DNA from: Alphaproteobacteria bacterium
Lineage (GTDB): Bacteria; Myxococcota_A; UBA796; GCA-2862545
NCBI GenBank assembly: GCA_020632925.1
Contig: JACKER010000013.1
Location: 206,323-270,322 of the forward strand
Direction of reading: 5' to 3'
DNA: 64,000 bases
The notes beneath the pieces were generated by a model. The model was not told the DNA's origin and did no database searches. It saw only the letters and a list, made by a program, of their open reading frames with translations. Positions 26,589 to 35,947 of this stretch are shown here, one piece after another. A program made the position numbers and the translations under genes. Positions within the stretch are counted from its first letter, which is position 1, and each line of letters begins with the position of its first letter.

Positions 26589-29396
26589 GTGTCGGTTTCC
26601 CTGCTCGCATCCATGGCCTTGGCGGCGGACTTCGATGGCGACGGTGTCGAGGACGCCGTGGACCTGTGTCCGCTGGTGTTCGACCCCGCGCAGGCGGACT
26701 GGGACCGCGACGGCACGGGCAACGCCTGCGACATGTGCACCGGCCCGGGCAACGGGCTCGAACGGTTCTCCGCCGGTGTGCTGCAGCCCATCATGGACAC
26801 GGGGCCCCTGATCGCCGGCGATCTGGACGGCGACGGCGACGAGGATCTGTTCGCGCAGTCCGTGTGGCGCGAGAACCGCAGGGGCAACTGGGGGCCGAGC
26901 GTGCCGACGGGCATCCCGGACCCGGTCGCCCTCGTCGATCTGGACGGTGACGCCCTGCCCGATCTGGTGGGGTTCACGAGCTCGGGCATCGTCTGGGCCA
27001 GGAACCTGGGTGGTGGCGCGTTGACGCAGGCCATCCCCATCAACGGCTTCCGTGCGCAGGCGCTCCGGGTCGCGGACATGGATCTCGATGGCGATCCGGA
27101 CCTCGTGTCGGCGAGCTGGATGGATCAGCGCGTGGTGTGGTTCGCCAACGACGGTAGCGGTGGGTTCTCGGCTGCTCGGCGCGTGGCGACCGAGCGTTCC
27201 TTCGTCGACGACATCGAGGTCGGGGACTTCGACGGTGACGGACGACCGGACATCGTGGTCGGATCGAGCGGACCCGATGGGATCGGGTGGTACCGCAACC
27301 TGGGCGGAGCGGGGTGGTCGCCCCGGCGTCAGGTGTTGGCCCGCAGCAACAGGGTCGTCTTCGCGCCCCCCGTGGACGTGGACGGGGACGGCGACGTGGA
27401 TCTGGTGGCCTCCGAGCTGCCCGATGGGCTCGTGCTCATCGAGAACAACGGCGTGGGCTGGTTCTCCTCGCCCGTCGTGCTCCAGGACGCGAGCGGGGGC
27501 GCGCCTGCCTTCCTCGCCGCCCGCGACGTGGACGGGGACGGCGACGTCGATCTCGCCGCCGCGACCGTCGACCTCACCACCCGGGTCCGCTGGATCGAGA
27601 ATCGGCGCGGGACCTTCGCCGAACCGGTCCTGCTGGCGACGGGCGGATCGATGCGCGGCCTCGTGTTCGCCGATGGTGACGTGGACGGGCTGCCCGACCT
27701 GATCCGTCTCACCTCCGGGCAGGCGCTGCTCTACCGGAACGAGCCGTGCGCCGACCAGGACACGGACTTCGACGGGATCCGAGACTGCGAGGAGCTGCTG
27801 CTCGTCGGCACCGACGCGATCTCACCGGACACCGACCTGGACGGGCTGCTCGACGGCGACGAGCTCGACATGGGCACCGATCCGTTCGACGACGACACGG
27901 ATGGTGACGGCGTCCCCGACGGCGCCGACGCCTGCCCGCTCGACGTGCTCGGCGACACGGACGGTGACGGCGTGTGCGATGCGGTCGACACCTGCCCGTC
28001 CGTCTCGGACCCCGGCCAACGAGACCTCGATTCCGACGGCGTCGGGGACGTGTGCGACGTGTGCCTGGGCGACGACGCGAGCGGCAATCCCGATGGTGAC
28101 CCGTTGTGCAGCGCGCTCGACAACTGCGACTTCGTGGCGGGCGTCGACCAGTCCGACACCGACCTCGACGGTGCCGGTGACCTGTGCGACCGCTGCCCGG
28201 GGTCGGCCAGCACCGGGCTCGAGTGGTTCGTCGAGGAGCGCGAGATCGTGCCCTGCTGGGGCTACGAGTTCTGCGTGACCTACCCGACCGCCGCCTGGGT
28301 GGTGGATCTGGACGGCGACGGCGACGGCGACCCCACCTGGTACAACGAGGACACGTTCGGCCCGACGGGAAGCCTGTCCTGGTCACCGAACCGGCCCAGC
28401 GGTTTCCAGCACCTGGGCAGCGGCACGGGCATCGTCACCAACGGCCTGCGCGACATCGGCTTCGGCGACCTGGACGGCGACGGCGACATCGACGTCGTCA
28501 CCCTCTCGGAGGACGATCGCGTCGAAGCCCACGTCAACGACGGGTCGGGGACGTTCTCGACGCACCTGCTGCTGAGCACGACGGGAGCGCCGTCCTCGGT
28601 CGCGCTCGCCGACCTCGATGGGGACGGTGATCTGGACGGCGTGGTGACCTACCGCTCGCTCGGCACGGTCACCACCTTCGAGAACCTCGGCGGCGCGGTG
28701 ACGGTGAGCCAGGCGGCGACCGGGCTGGTGCGGCCGGACGACGTGGTCGCGACCGACGTGGACGGGGACGGTGACCTCGACCTGGTGGTGGTGGCCGACG
28801 GTGCGCTGTCCTGGATCGAGCGGGCAGGGGGATGGTTGCCGCCCGCGAGCCTGTCGTGGGGCGGGGCTTCGGTGTCGGGGGTGCACGTCGGCGACCTCGA
28901 CGGCGATGGCGACGACGACTTCGTGCTGGAGACCTCCGCGGGCCTGCTGGCGGTCGACAACGACGGCGCGTCCTTCCCTTCGTCGCTGATCACCTCGCAG
29001 CGGGTGTCGGCCCTCTCGGTCGCGGACGTGGACGGCGACGCGGACGTCGATCTGCTCTGGCTCGAGGCGCAGAGCGGGCGTGCGGTGTTCGTGGAGAGCC
29101 ACGAGGGTCGGCTCGACGCACCCGAGCTGTCCCTCGTGTGGAGCGACGTCCTGGGCGTCGGCGACCTGAACGGCGACGGCGTGTCGGATCTGGTGACGGG
29201 CATCTACGGCAGCGTCGGAATCGTGCTCGCCGAGAGCTGCGCCGTGGCGGACCTCGACCGCGACGGCCTGCACGACGGCGAGGAGCTGATGACGACCGGT
29301 ACGAGCGTGTCGGACCCCGACACCGACGGCGGCGGCCTCGACGACGGGCTCGAGCTGCTGCTCGGCCTCGATCCGCTCGACCCCGCCGACGACTGA
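26589..29396 (+). CDS. FG-GAP/VCBS-repeat and TSP3 calcium-binding surface protein
   Basis: About 935 residues. The chosen GTG follows GGAGGGAC; another at 26571 lacks a ribosome site. A signal peptide ends near 'MALAADFDGDG'. Residues 60-380 and 540-880 are two arrays of FG-GAP-like units ('DLDGDGDEDLFAQ', 'DVDGDGDVDLVASELPDG'), each pairing a Ca2+-binding DxDGDGxxD loop with beta strands, as in integrin-type propellers. Between them, and at the C-terminus, are thrombospondin-type-3 repeats with paired Cys ('DGVCDAVDTCPSVSDPGQ'). Two seven-bladed propellers joined by a TSP3 stalk is the likely shape. No C-terminal sorting tag is visible, so it may be secreted or periplasmic. Confidence 0.85.
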   Translation: MSVSLLASMALAADFDGDGVEDAVDLCPLVFDPAQADWDRDGTGNACDMCTGPGNGLERFSAGVLQPIMDTGPLIAGDLDGDGDEDLFAQSVWRENRRGNWGPSVPTGIPDPVALVDLDGDALPDLVGFTSSGIVWARNLGGGALTQAIPINGFRAQALRVADMDLDGDPDLVSASWMDQRVVWFANDGSGGFSAARRVATERSFVDDIEVGDFDGDGRPDIVVGSSGPDGIGWYRNLGGAGWSPRRQVLARSNRVVFAPPVDVDGDGDVDLVASELPDGLVLIENNGVGWFSSPVVLQDASGGAPAFLAARDVDGDGDVDLAAATVDLTTRVRWIENRRGTFAEPVLLATGGSMRGLVFADGDVDGLPDLIRLTSGQALLYRNEPCADQDTDFDGIRDCEELLLVGTDAISPDTDLDGLLDGDELDMGTDPFDDDTDGDGVPDGADACPLDVLGDTDGDGVCDAVDTCPSVSDPGQRDLDSDGVGDVCDVCLGDDASGNPDGDPLCSALDNCDFVAGVDQSDTDLDGAGDLCDRCPGSASTGLEWFVEEREIVPCWGYEFCVTYPTAAWVVDLDGDGDGDPTWYNEDTFGPTGSLSWSPNRPSGFQHLGSGTGIVTNGLRDIGFGDLDGDGDIDVVTLSEDDRVEAHVNDGSGTFSTHLLLSTTGAPSSVALADLDGDGDLDGVVTYRSLGTVTTFENLGGAVTVSQAATGLVRPDDVVATDVDGDGDLDLVVVADGALSWIERAGGWLPPASLSWGGASVSGVHVGDLDGDGDDDFVLETSAGLLAVDNDGASFPSSLITSQRVSALSVADVDGDADVDLLWLEAQSGRAVFVESHEGRLDAPELSLVWSDVLGVGDLNGDGVSDLVTGIYGSVGIVLAESCAVADLDRDGLHDGEELMTTGTSVSDPDTDGGGLDDGLELLLGLDPLDPADD

Positions 29397-29447
29397 GCGC
29401 CTGATCGCCCCTCCGGATGGTACGTAGGCGGCCCCGGAGGTGTCGCG

Positions 29448-30356
29448 ATGATGGTGAGCAACCGTGGGTCCACGCTGGGCCTGGTGCGCTGGCAGTCGGC
29501 CAACGTGGCGCTCTTCGCCGCGGCCGCGACGCTGGTGGTGGTGTTCCACGAGGCGCACGACTGGTTCGAGGTGCCCCACCTGTTCGCCGTGCCGTCGCTG
29601 CCGGTCGCCGTCGTCGGCGGCGCGCTCGGCATCTTCGTGTCGTTCCGGACGAACTCCGCCTACGACCGGTGGTGGGAGGGGCGCAAGCTCTGGGGGCGCC
29701 TGATCAACACGTCGCGCCACTTCAGCACCCAGGTGGTCAGCTGGGTGGAGGACGCGGAGCTCGCCGCGGAGCTCGTCCATCGCCAGATCGCCTACGTCCA
29801 CACGCTGCGGGTGCTCCTCCGCCAGCAGGACCTGACCACCGACCCCGACGTGCAGCGGTGGCTGACGGAGGAGGAGCGCGCCACGGTCCCGGCGCAGACC
29901 AACCCGACGCACGCGCTGCTCCAGACCCAGTCGCTGCGCATGACCGCCCTCGCCAACGCGGGTCGCCTCGGCGAGCACCGGCTCCAGAACCTGGACAACA
30001 GCCTCCTGCACCTGCTCGACATCCAGGGGGGGTGCGAGCGCATCAAGAAGACGCCGCTGCCCCGAGGCTACGGCTTCATCGCCGAGCAGCTGATCCGCGC
30101 CTACAGCGTGCTGCTGCCCTTCGCGATCGTGGACGACCTCGTCTGGCTGACGATCCCGGTCAACGTGTTGATCTGCCTCGCGTTCATGCTCATCGGCGAG
30201 GCGGGTCGGGTGCTCGAGGATCCGTTCACGATGTTCTGGAACGGCCTGCCCCTGACCCAGATGGCCATGACGATCGAGGCGAACCTGCTGCAGCGCCTCG
30301 GGGTGACCGAGCTGCGGCCGGTGCCGGGGCCCGACGAGAACGGCATCCTGATGTAG
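29448..30356 (+). CDS. Bestrophin-family (UPF0187) membrane channel
   Basis: 302 residues, matching bacterial YneE-like bestrophins. The N-terminal helices 'VALFAAAATLVVVFHEAHDWF' (in parts) and 'LPVAVVGGALGIFVSFRTNSA' are followed by the hallmark 'YDRWWEGRKLWGRLINTSR'. A second membrane pair lies near residues 215-250 ('YSVLLPFAIVDDLVWLTIPV'), followed by the conserved acidic 'GEAGRVLEDPF'. Bacterial homologues form pentameric ion channels in the inner membrane. The ATG is preceded by GGAGGTGTCGCG. It is flanked by unrelated genes and appears to be transcribed alone. Confidence 0.93.
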   Translation: MMVSNRGSTLGLVRWQSANVALFAAAATLVVVFHEAHDWFEVPHLFAVPSLPVAVVGGALGIFVSFRTNSAYDRWWEGRKLWGRLINTSRHFSTQVVSWVEDAELAAELVHRQIAYVHTLRVLLRQQDLTTDPDVQRWLTEEERATVPAQTNPTHALLQTQSLRMTALANAGRLGEHRLQNLDNSLLHLLDIQGGCERIKKTPLPRGYGFIAEQLIRAYSVLLPFAIVDDLVWLTIPVNVLICLAFMLIGEAGRVLEDPFTMFWNGLPLTQMAMTIEANLLQRLGVTELRPVPGPDENGILM

Positions 30357-30359
30357 GGC

Positions 30360-31136
30360 CTACCGGATGACCTCCGTCAGGTCCCAGTCGTCGTCGAAGG
30401 GCCCGAAGCCGACGGCGTACCGGTCGAGGCTCGGGATGTCGAAGAACAGGCTGCCCTGGATGGTCGTGGGGATGACGAACGAGGGCTGCCTGCCCTGGAG
30501 CGCCTCGTCGAGCGACTGCTGGATGAGCTCGTCGGACAGGTCGAGCATCGGGTCGACGCCCAGATCGAACTGGATGTGCGTCTCGAGCGAGCTGTTCGGC
30601 TCGAGCACGCGCCACGCGCCGTTGTCGAACTCGCCCGACGCCACGCTCGCCGCGAGGTCCACCAGCTGCTCGACCGTGGGCACCAGGTCCTCGGGTCCGT
30701 CGACCTCCTCCGCGGAGCCCGGGTCACAGGCCCCGACCGCGTTCGCCGTCGGCTCGCAGCTGTCGTCGTCCGGGTCGCAGAAGGTGATGCAGACCGAGCC
30801 GAGGTTGGCGGCGTCGAACGCGGTGAACCCGAGCAGGGTCTCGACGAGCGGGATCGGGATGTCGTCGTTGGGGTTCGCGAGATCGAAGACCACGTCGAAG
30901 CTGAACAGCAGGTCGTTCTTCTTCGGCACGTCGAGCCCCGCGGCGGAGCAGCCCAGCGAGCCCAGGGTCTCGCCGCAGCCGTAGCCCAGGAGCTCGTCCA
31001 CGGTCGGCGCGGTCACGAGATCCACGCGGTTCAGCGCGGCCACCGGGAAGTCGATGGCGTCGAGGATGCCCGGCCCGACCTCCTCGCAGGCGACCAACGG
31101 CGCGATCAGCAAGGGCAGCACGAACAGCTTGCGCAT
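30360..31136 (-). CDS. Hypothetical Cys-rich lipoprotein
   Basis: 258 residues. The ATG at 31136 follows GGAGGTCCAG and begins 'MRKLFVLPLLIAPLVAC', a clear lipoprotein leader. The mature protein has several Cys pairs ('GYGCGETLGSLGCSA', 'CITFCDPDDDSC') and a beta-rich C-terminal half ('LETHIQFDLGVDPMLDLSD', 'GSLFFDIPSLDRYAVGF'). Its overall look recalls LEA14/WHy-like or hypothetical Myxococcota lipoproteins, but I cannot assign a family. The stop codon abuts the bestrophin stop (convergent). Confidence 0.65.
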   Translation of the reverse strand: MRKLFVLPLLIAPLVACEEVGPGILDAIDFPVAALNRVDLVTAPTVDELLGYGCGETLGSLGCSAAGLDVPKKNDLLFSFDVVFDLANPNDDIPIPLVETLLGFTAFDAANLGSVCITFCDPDDDSCEPTANAVGACDPGSAEEVDGPEDLVPTVEQLVDLAASVASGEFDNGAWRVLEPNSSLETHIQFDLGVDPMLDLSDELIQQSLDEALQGRQPSFVIPTTIQGSLFFDIPSLDRYAVGFGPFDDDWDLTEVIR

Positions 31137-31213
31137 CTGGACCTCCGGTGCGGGGACCGACGCCCGTTCGCGTCTCCGCATTCACCGGGCCCATCCTACC
31201 CCGCCCGGGGCGG

Positions 31214-31978
31214 TCAGCGGCTCTTCGCCTCGAGCCACGCCTTGGTGAAGATGCTGTCGTCGAGCGTGTTGAGATCCACCTGCTGGATCACGATCGTGGT
31301 CGAGGTGCCGGCCTGGACCTCGTCGAAGATCCGGATCTCCTTCGGGAAGTAGACCTCGGCGTTCTTCGACGGGCTGAACAGCTTGTTCCACTGGGGGTAG
31401 AAGGTCGTCCGCATCAGCTTGCCGGACAACGCGAAGTCCTGGCGCTTGAGGATGTTGCCCGTCGCCTGGTCGATCCACAGCTCGACGGTGGGGTAGGCCA
31501 CGTCGACGCCGGTCTTCACCGTCAGCTTGAGGTGCTCGGTCGTGTACTTGCCGAGGGGTGCGGTCTCGACCCAGGTCGGGTCGTACTCCTCGGCGAGCCG
31601 CGACTGGTCGAAGTCCTGACGGTTGGACCCGGTGCCGCCGATGCGCTCGCGCTCCGTCCGCCGCTCCCACTGGCCCACGGCCGGGTCGTAGAAGAACAGG
31701 TTGTTGTCGAGCCGGAGGTACCCCTTGCCGGCCTCCTGCTGGGGCTTGGTGAACAGGATGGCGAGCTTGTCGCTCACGTCCCGCCGGTAGATGACGGCCT
31801 CGTAGAGCAGGTCGGACTTGCCCTGTTCCTTCTGCTCGATGAACACGAGGCTGGTCCAGTCGCCCGAGTTCTGCTGGCGGTCGTCGATCGTGGCGAGCAT
31901 CGCCTGCATCTGCGCCGCGTCGGGCTGGGCGTGGGCGACCTCGGCGTACAGCGGAACGAGCAGGGGCAGCAGCGGCAT
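31214..31978 (-). CDS. Outer-membrane lipoprotein-sorting protein, LolA-like
   Basis: 254 residues. The ATG at 31978 starts a signal peptide ('LLPLLVPLYAEVAHAQP'). Conserved blocks of the LolA-like family (PF17131 type) are visible: 'KGYLRLDNNLFFYDP', 'WIDQATGNILKRQDFALSGK' and the terminal 'TIVIQQVDLNTLDDSIFTK'. The half-barrel fold binds a lipid or lipoprotein acyl chain in the periplasm. In other genomes such proteins sit beside RND/MMPL or ABC exporters; none is next to this gene. The longer upstream reading would overlap the divergent small gene at 32057 and is unlikely. Confidence 0.85.
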   Translation of the reverse strand: MPLLPLLVPLYAEVAHAQPDAAQMQAMLATIDDRQQNSGDWTSLVFIEQKEQGKSDLLYEAVIYRRDVSDKLAILFTKPQQEAGKGYLRLDNNLFFYDPAVGQWERRTERERIGGTGSNRQDFDQSRLAEEYDPTWVETAPLGKYTTEHLKLTVKTGVDVAYPTVELWIDQATGNILKRQDFALSGKLMRTTFYPQWNKLFSPSKNAEVYFPKEIRIFDEVQAGTSTTIVIQQVDLNTLDDSIFTKAWLEAKSR

Positions 31979-32056
31979 CGGCGTCTCCGGACACAGGGGT
32001 AACACCCCGGCTGACCAGAGCGTCCCGTCGGGGTAGAAGGGGCCAGGAGGCTCCCG

Positions 32057-32236
32057 ATGAGCGATCGTCACCGGTCCCAGCACGTCCCCGCGCTCGTGGT
32101 CGTCGCGCTCGGCATGCTCCTGGTCTCGTCGCTGGCGGCGCTGGCGGTGTGGGTCGTGATGCGGCGCCGGCGCACGATCGGCGTGCTGCCGCAGTCGGAC
32201 ACGGTGGTGCACCTTCGGGAGCCGGCGGAAGCGTGA
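32057..32236 (+). CDS. Small single-TM membrane protein
   Basis: 59 residues. The ATG is preceded by CCAGGAGGCTCCCG, a strong Shine-Dalgarno. A short polar N-terminus (MSDRHRSQHV) leads to one TM helix ('ALVVVALGMLLVSSLAAL' followed by AVWVV) and then an 'MRRRRT' stop-transfer patch, giving an N-out/C-in orientation. Its TGA overlaps the GTG of the next gene (GTGA), which supports it being translated. Function unknown. Confidence 0.6.
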   Translation: MSDRHRSQHVPALVVVALGMLLVSSLAALAVWVVMRRRRTIGVLPQSDTVVHLREPAEA

Positions 32237-32508
32237 GGTGGACGCTGCTCGCGCTGGTCGCCGGATGCGGTGTCGCGGACTCGGCGGCCTGCGACTGGGC
32301 CGAGAACCGTGGCAGCTGCGACGAGTGCTACGACGGCGAGATGACGTGCACGCTCGACGGGCAGACCGTGACGGCGGGCACCTGCGGCGACTGCCAGGCG
32401 CTCCACGCGCTGTCGGTGGCGCTCTGTGACGCGGGCAGCGAGGTCAGCGAGGAGCAGATCGAGAACGCCGACTGCGAGCTCGAGCGGGCGACCCCCACGA
32501 ACCGCTGA
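32233..32508 (+). CDS. Small Cys-rich lipoprotein
   Basis: 91 residues. The GTG overlaps the stop of the 59-residue membrane protein gene. The leader 'WTLLALVAGCG' carries a lipobox Cys. The mature part has at least eight Cys ('CDECYDGEMTC', 'GTCGDCQALH'), suggesting disulfides in the periplasm, and no recognisable fold. It converges end-to-end on the gene at 32509. Confidence 0.6.
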   Translation: MRWTLLALVAGCGVADSAACDWAENRGSCDECYDGEMTCTLDGQTVTAGTCGDCQALHALSVALCDAGSEVSEEQIENADCELERATPTNR

Positions 32509-33234
32509 CTACAGGTCCAGCGCTTCGACCTTCGGGGGGCGGACGGCGACGGGGAAGTCGTCGCTACCGCCCGGCGGCGGGTCGCGGAGCACGGCGTCCA
32601 CCTGGATGCCCAGCAGCTGCTGGCTGTACTTCACGAGCCAGCCGTCGGCGCTGAACATCAGCTCGCTGCGACCCTGGGGGCTCGTCCACGCATACCCCGT
32701 GACCTGGATGGCCTGGCCGTCGATGGTCACCTCGCTGACGCCGAGCTTCTCGACCGGTCCGACCATGACCTCGCCGGACTCCGCCGACAGGACGCGCACC
32801 TCGTCGTAGTGCGACAGGGGGTACCGGCTGCCCGGATCCATCAGGTCCGCGGTGGACAGGTCGACGCGCGACAGCGGCATGTCGGTCGAGCGGGAGCGGC
32901 CGTTGGTGGTGCTCGTGATCTGCCACCCGGTCGGCGTCCAGCGGCCCTGGATCTCGAGCAGGCTGCCGTTCTGGTCCACGACCGAGGTGAACGCGGCGGG
33001 CTCGCGGGCGTCGACGTGGGCCGTCATCCGCTGGCGCCAGCGGACCTTGAGCGGGCCGACCATGCCGTTGATGTCGGTGAACGACTCGAGGATGCGGCTC
33101 TGCCCGTCGGCGCCGTCCATCGTGCGCACCGTCAGCTCGCGCGAGCCCACGTTCACACCCTTGACCGTGAGGTCCCACGCGAGCGTCGTGTCGCCCGCCA
33201 GGGCTCCCTGGGTCACCACCAGCCACGTCAGCAT
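32509..33234 (-). CDS. Hypothetical periplasmic beta-rich protein
   Basis: 241 residues with a signal peptide ('TWLVVTQGALAGDTT'). The mature sequence is almost all beta strand ('LAWDLTVKGVNVGSRELTV', 'QITSTTNGRSRSTDMPLSR', 'SELMFSADGWLVKYSQQLLG'). This resembles the antiparallel sheets of DUF3108/DUF6134-like periplasmic proteins, but I cannot confirm a family. It is divergent from the radical-SAM gene, with about 50 bp between. Confidence 0.6.
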   Translation of the reverse strand: MLTWLVVTQGALAGDTTLAWDLTVKGVNVGSRELTVRTMDGADGQSRILESFTDINGMVGPLKVRWRQRMTAHVDAREPAAFTSVVDQNGSLLEIQGRWTPTGWQITSTTNGRSRSTDMPLSRVDLSTADLMDPGSRYPLSHYDEVRVLSAESGEVMVGPVEKLGVSEVTIDGQAIQVTGYAWTSPQGRSELMFSADGWLVKYSQQLLGIQVDAVLRDPPPGGSDDFPVAVRPPKVEALDL

Positions 33235-33285
33235 GCCAGCACTCCGAAGCGGTCCGTTAACCCGTCAGCGCGCTATGTTCCGTCC

Positions 33286-34860
33286 GTGGCTCGTCCCAGC
33301 AAGCACCGGGGCGCGCGGGACCTGGCGGCCGCCCTGCGGGAGCGTGTCCGCGCCGAGACCGGCCCAGCGCTGCCCGCCTCTCCCCACCGGGTCGCGATGG
33401 CGTACCCGTCGCCCTACGCCGTGGGCATGTCCTCGCTCGGGTACCAGCGGATCACGATGCTGCTCCGGGAGGCGGGGATCGCGGCGGAGCGCGTGTTCCT
33501 GCCCGACGATCCGGACGAGCACGAGCGCAGCGGCACGCCCCCGCTGTCCTGCGAGACGGGCACGCCGCTCGGCCGCTTCCCGGTGATCGCGGTCTCCTTC
33601 GCCTACGAGACGGAGCTGCTCGGGCTCTTCCGCCTGCTCGACCTCGCTGGCGTGCCGGTGCTGCGCGAGGAGCGGAACGAGCACCATCCACGGATCCTGA
33701 TCGGCGGTCCGATCACGATGGCGAGCCCGACCTTCCTGGCCCCCTTCGCGGACGCGATGCTGCTCGGGGAGGCCGAGGACGTCGTGGTGACCGCGGTCGC
33801 CGAGGCGCTGCGGCAGGACCGCGAGGCCTGGCTGGACACGGTGGCGGCGCTGCCGGGCGGCTGGGTGCCCGAGCGGGACGGCGCGCGGCTTCCGGCGATG
33901 GCCAAGGCCAGCGAGCGCCACCTGCCCGCGCGTTCGGCGTGGCTGGCGCCGGAGGCCGAGCTCTCGTCGATGTTCCTGCTCGAGGGAGAGCGGGGCTGCC
34001 ACCGCGCGTGCGCGTTCTGCGTGCTGCGGCGGACGACGAACGGCGGGATGCGGCTGGTGGACGGCGACCGTGTGTTGTCGCTGGTCCCCGACGAGGCGCG
34101 CAAGGTCGGCCTCGTGGGCGCGGCGATCAGCGACCACCCTGAGCTGCCGCGGCTGCTCGAGGCGCTGGTGGCGTCGGGGCGCCAGGTCTCCGTCTCCTCG
34201 CTCCGCGCCGACCGGATCGCGAAGCGGCCCGGGATCGCGCACTGGTTGCGGCAGAGCGGCGCGCGCACGCTGACGACGGCGAGCGACGGCGCGAGCGAGC
34301 GCCTGCGCCGCGCGATGTCGAAGGGCACGACCCACGAGCACCTGCTCGCCTGCGCGCAGCAGGCGGGGTCCCTGGGCTTCGACATCTTCAAGGTGTACAT
34401 GATGATCGGCGTACCGGGTGAGACGGAGGCCGATCTGGACGAGCTGGTGGCGAGCACCCGGGAGCTGGCGGCGGCGGCCCGTCCGGCACGGCTCGCGCTC
34501 GGCGTGGCCCCCTTCGCGGCCAAGCGGCAGACCCCGCTCGACGGTCAGCCCTTCGCCGGGATCAAGGTCGTGGAGGAGCGGCTCAAGCGCCTGGACCGCT
34601 CGCTGCGGGGCGCGGCGGAGGTGCGGCCGGCGTCCGCGCGCTGGGCCTGGGTGGAGCACGAGCTCGCGCAGGGGGGCGCCGAGGCGGGGCTGGCGATGCT
34701 GACGGCCTGGCGCGCGGGTGGGACCTTCTCCGCGGTGAAGCGGGCGCTGCTCGAGGTCGATCCGGCCACCCGTCGTCCCTGGACGCGCTACGAGGCGCCG
34801 CTGGTCGACCCGATCGTCCGGCGCCCACCGGTCGACGAGGCCGCATGCCCTTCCCCCTGA
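33286..34860 (+). CDS. B12-binding-type radical SAM protein
   Basis: 524 residues. The N-terminal 190 residues resemble the cobalamin-binding-like domain of the 'YPxxYxVGMSxLG' radical-SAM group ('AYPSPYAVGMSSLGYQR', 'ILIGGPITMASPTFLAPFAD'). The radical-SAM cluster motif follows as C238-x3-C242-x2-C245 in 'GCHRACAFC', with 'GVPGET' further on. No DxHxxG cobalamin motif is evident, so B12 dependence is uncertain. The start is the GTG at 33286; longer readings overlap the divergent gene. Its 3' end overlaps the next ATG by 16 bp, starting a chain of four tightly packed genes. The substrate is unknown. Confidence 0.85.
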   Translation: MARPSKHRGARDLAAALRERVRAETGPALPASPHRVAMAYPSPYAVGMSSLGYQRITMLLREAGIAAERVFLPDDPDEHERSGTPPLSCETGTPLGRFPVIAVSFAYETELLGLFRLLDLAGVPVLREERNEHHPRILIGGPITMASPTFLAPFADAMLLGEAEDVVVTAVAEALRQDREAWLDTVAALPGGWVPERDGARLPAMAKASERHLPARSAWLAPEAELSSMFLLEGERGCHRACAFCVLRRTTNGGMRLVDGDRVLSLVPDEARKVGLVGAAISDHPELPRLLEALVASGRQVSVSSLRADRIAKRPGIAHWLRQSGARTLTTASDGASERLRRAMSKGTTHEHLLACAQQAGSLGFDIFKVYMMIGVPGETEADLDELVASTRELAAAARPARLALGVAPFAAKRQTPLDGQPFAGIKVVEERLKRLDRSLRGAAEVRPASARWAWVEHELAQGGAEAGLAMLTAWRAGGTFSAVKRALLEVDPATRRPWTRYEAPLVDPIVRRPPVDEAACPSP

Positions 34861-35456
34861 CCTTCGGTGACCGGACCTTCGCCGACCCCGCCGGGCTGGC
34901 GTCCTTCGCGCGGGAGGAGGCGATCGCGCCGACGCTGCCGGAGCGGCCCTGCGACTGGGTGCCCGGGCTGGTGAGGGACGGCGCGCTCGAGGCGCGGCTG
35001 GCCACGGCCCTGTCGGCGGCCTTCCTGCAGCACGCGGAGGCGGCGACGATCTGCGAGGGCGCGCGGCTGGCGGTGCGGCTGCGGGACCCGGTGCTGGGCC
35101 CGATCCTCCTGCGCGCGCTGCAGGAGCACGACACGGCGCTCCTGCTCCAGCCGGATCCGGCGGACGCGGACCGGTCCGTCGAGGACACCCTGCTGCACGC
35201 GGCCCCGGCGGTGGTGGACCTCGAGGACGCGGAGCTGCGCAGGCCGCTGCTGGAGGCGCTGCGCAACGCGGGCCTGCCCGAGGTGGAGATCCCGGTGCTC
35301 GCCCGCCACGGCGACGCGACCGACCTGCGCCAGTGGCTGCCCGCGGTGCTGGCGGAGGGGCTGTCCGGCGAGCACCTCGCGCTGCTCGAGGAGCGCGCGA
35401 GCGGCGAGGACGAGGCGGCCGCGGTCGTCGGCTTCCTGCTGGGGAGGGCCGGGTGA
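34845..35456 (+). CDS. Hypothetical protein in radical-SAM operon
   Basis: 203 residues, soluble, Leu/Ala-rich and mostly helical, with no signal peptide. It begins inside the 3' end of the radical-SAM gene and ends in a GTGA overlap with the next gene, so it is translationally coupled at both ends. HEAT-like helices ('PILLRALQEHDTALLL', 'LRRPLLEALRNAGLPEVEI') are suggested but not clear. No family recognised; a partner of the radical-SAM enzyme is a guess from context. Confidence 0.65.
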   Translation: MPFPLTFGDRTFADPAGLASFAREEAIAPTLPERPCDWVPGLVRDGALEARLATALSAAFLQHAEAATICEGARLAVRLRDPVLGPILLRALQEHDTALLLQPDPADADRSVEDTLLHAAPAVVDLEDAELRRPLLEALRNAGLPEVEIPVLARHGDATDLRQWLPAVLAEGLSGEHLALLEERASGEDEAAAVVGFLLGRAG

Positions 35457-35947
35457 CGCCGGACGTGGCCCCCATCGAGGCCCGCGCGGAGCCGGACTAC
35501 CGGAGCCTGGCCACGCTCGGGATCCCCTTCTGGGCGCTGGGCGCGGGGACGACGGGGTGGCTGGTGGCCCGGAACTTCCGCGACGACCTCGAGCCGCTGC
35601 CGCCCGAGGTGTCGGTGCTGGCCTGGACGGTGGGGACGGGCGCGGCGCTGGGGGGAGCGGGCGCCCTGGACCTGGGGACGGCGCGCTCGAGCCGCGCGCG
35701 GGGCGAGGCAGCGGGCTTGTCGACGGTGGGGCTCGGGATGTTGGCGGCGAGCTGCGGGCTGCTGGTGGCGGACGCGGGCCTGTGGACGGCGTTCCCGGAC
35801 GCCCGCGGCGGCGGCGGCACGGCGGAGGCGGTGGCGGTGGGCGCGGTCTCGCTGGGGGTGCTGGCTGGCGTCCCCGGGTTGTGGGAGTGGGCGGCCGACG
35901 GGCTGCGCAGGGACCCGGAGCGACGGGCGCGGAGGACGCGGCGATGA
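35453..35947 (+). CDS. Hypothetical multi-TM membrane protein
   Basis: 164 residues. The GTG is in a GTGA overlap with the previous stop. Four hydrophobic segments are visible ('LGIPFWALGAGTTGWLVA', 'VLAWTVGTGAALGGAGAL', 'TVGLGMLAASCGLLVADAGL', 'AVAVGAVSLGVLAGVPGL'). The C-terminus is Arg-rich and presumably cytoplasmic ('RRDPERRARRTRR'). Its stop overlaps the next ATG. Function unknown. Confidence 0.6.
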   Translation: MTPDVAPIEARAEPDYRSLATLGIPFWALGAGTTGWLVARNFRDDLEPLPPEVSVLAWTVGTGAALGGAGALDLGTARSSRARGEAAGLSTVGLGMLAASCGLLVADAGLWTAFPDARGGGGTAEAVAVGAVSLGVLAGVPGLWEWAADGLRRDPERRARRTRR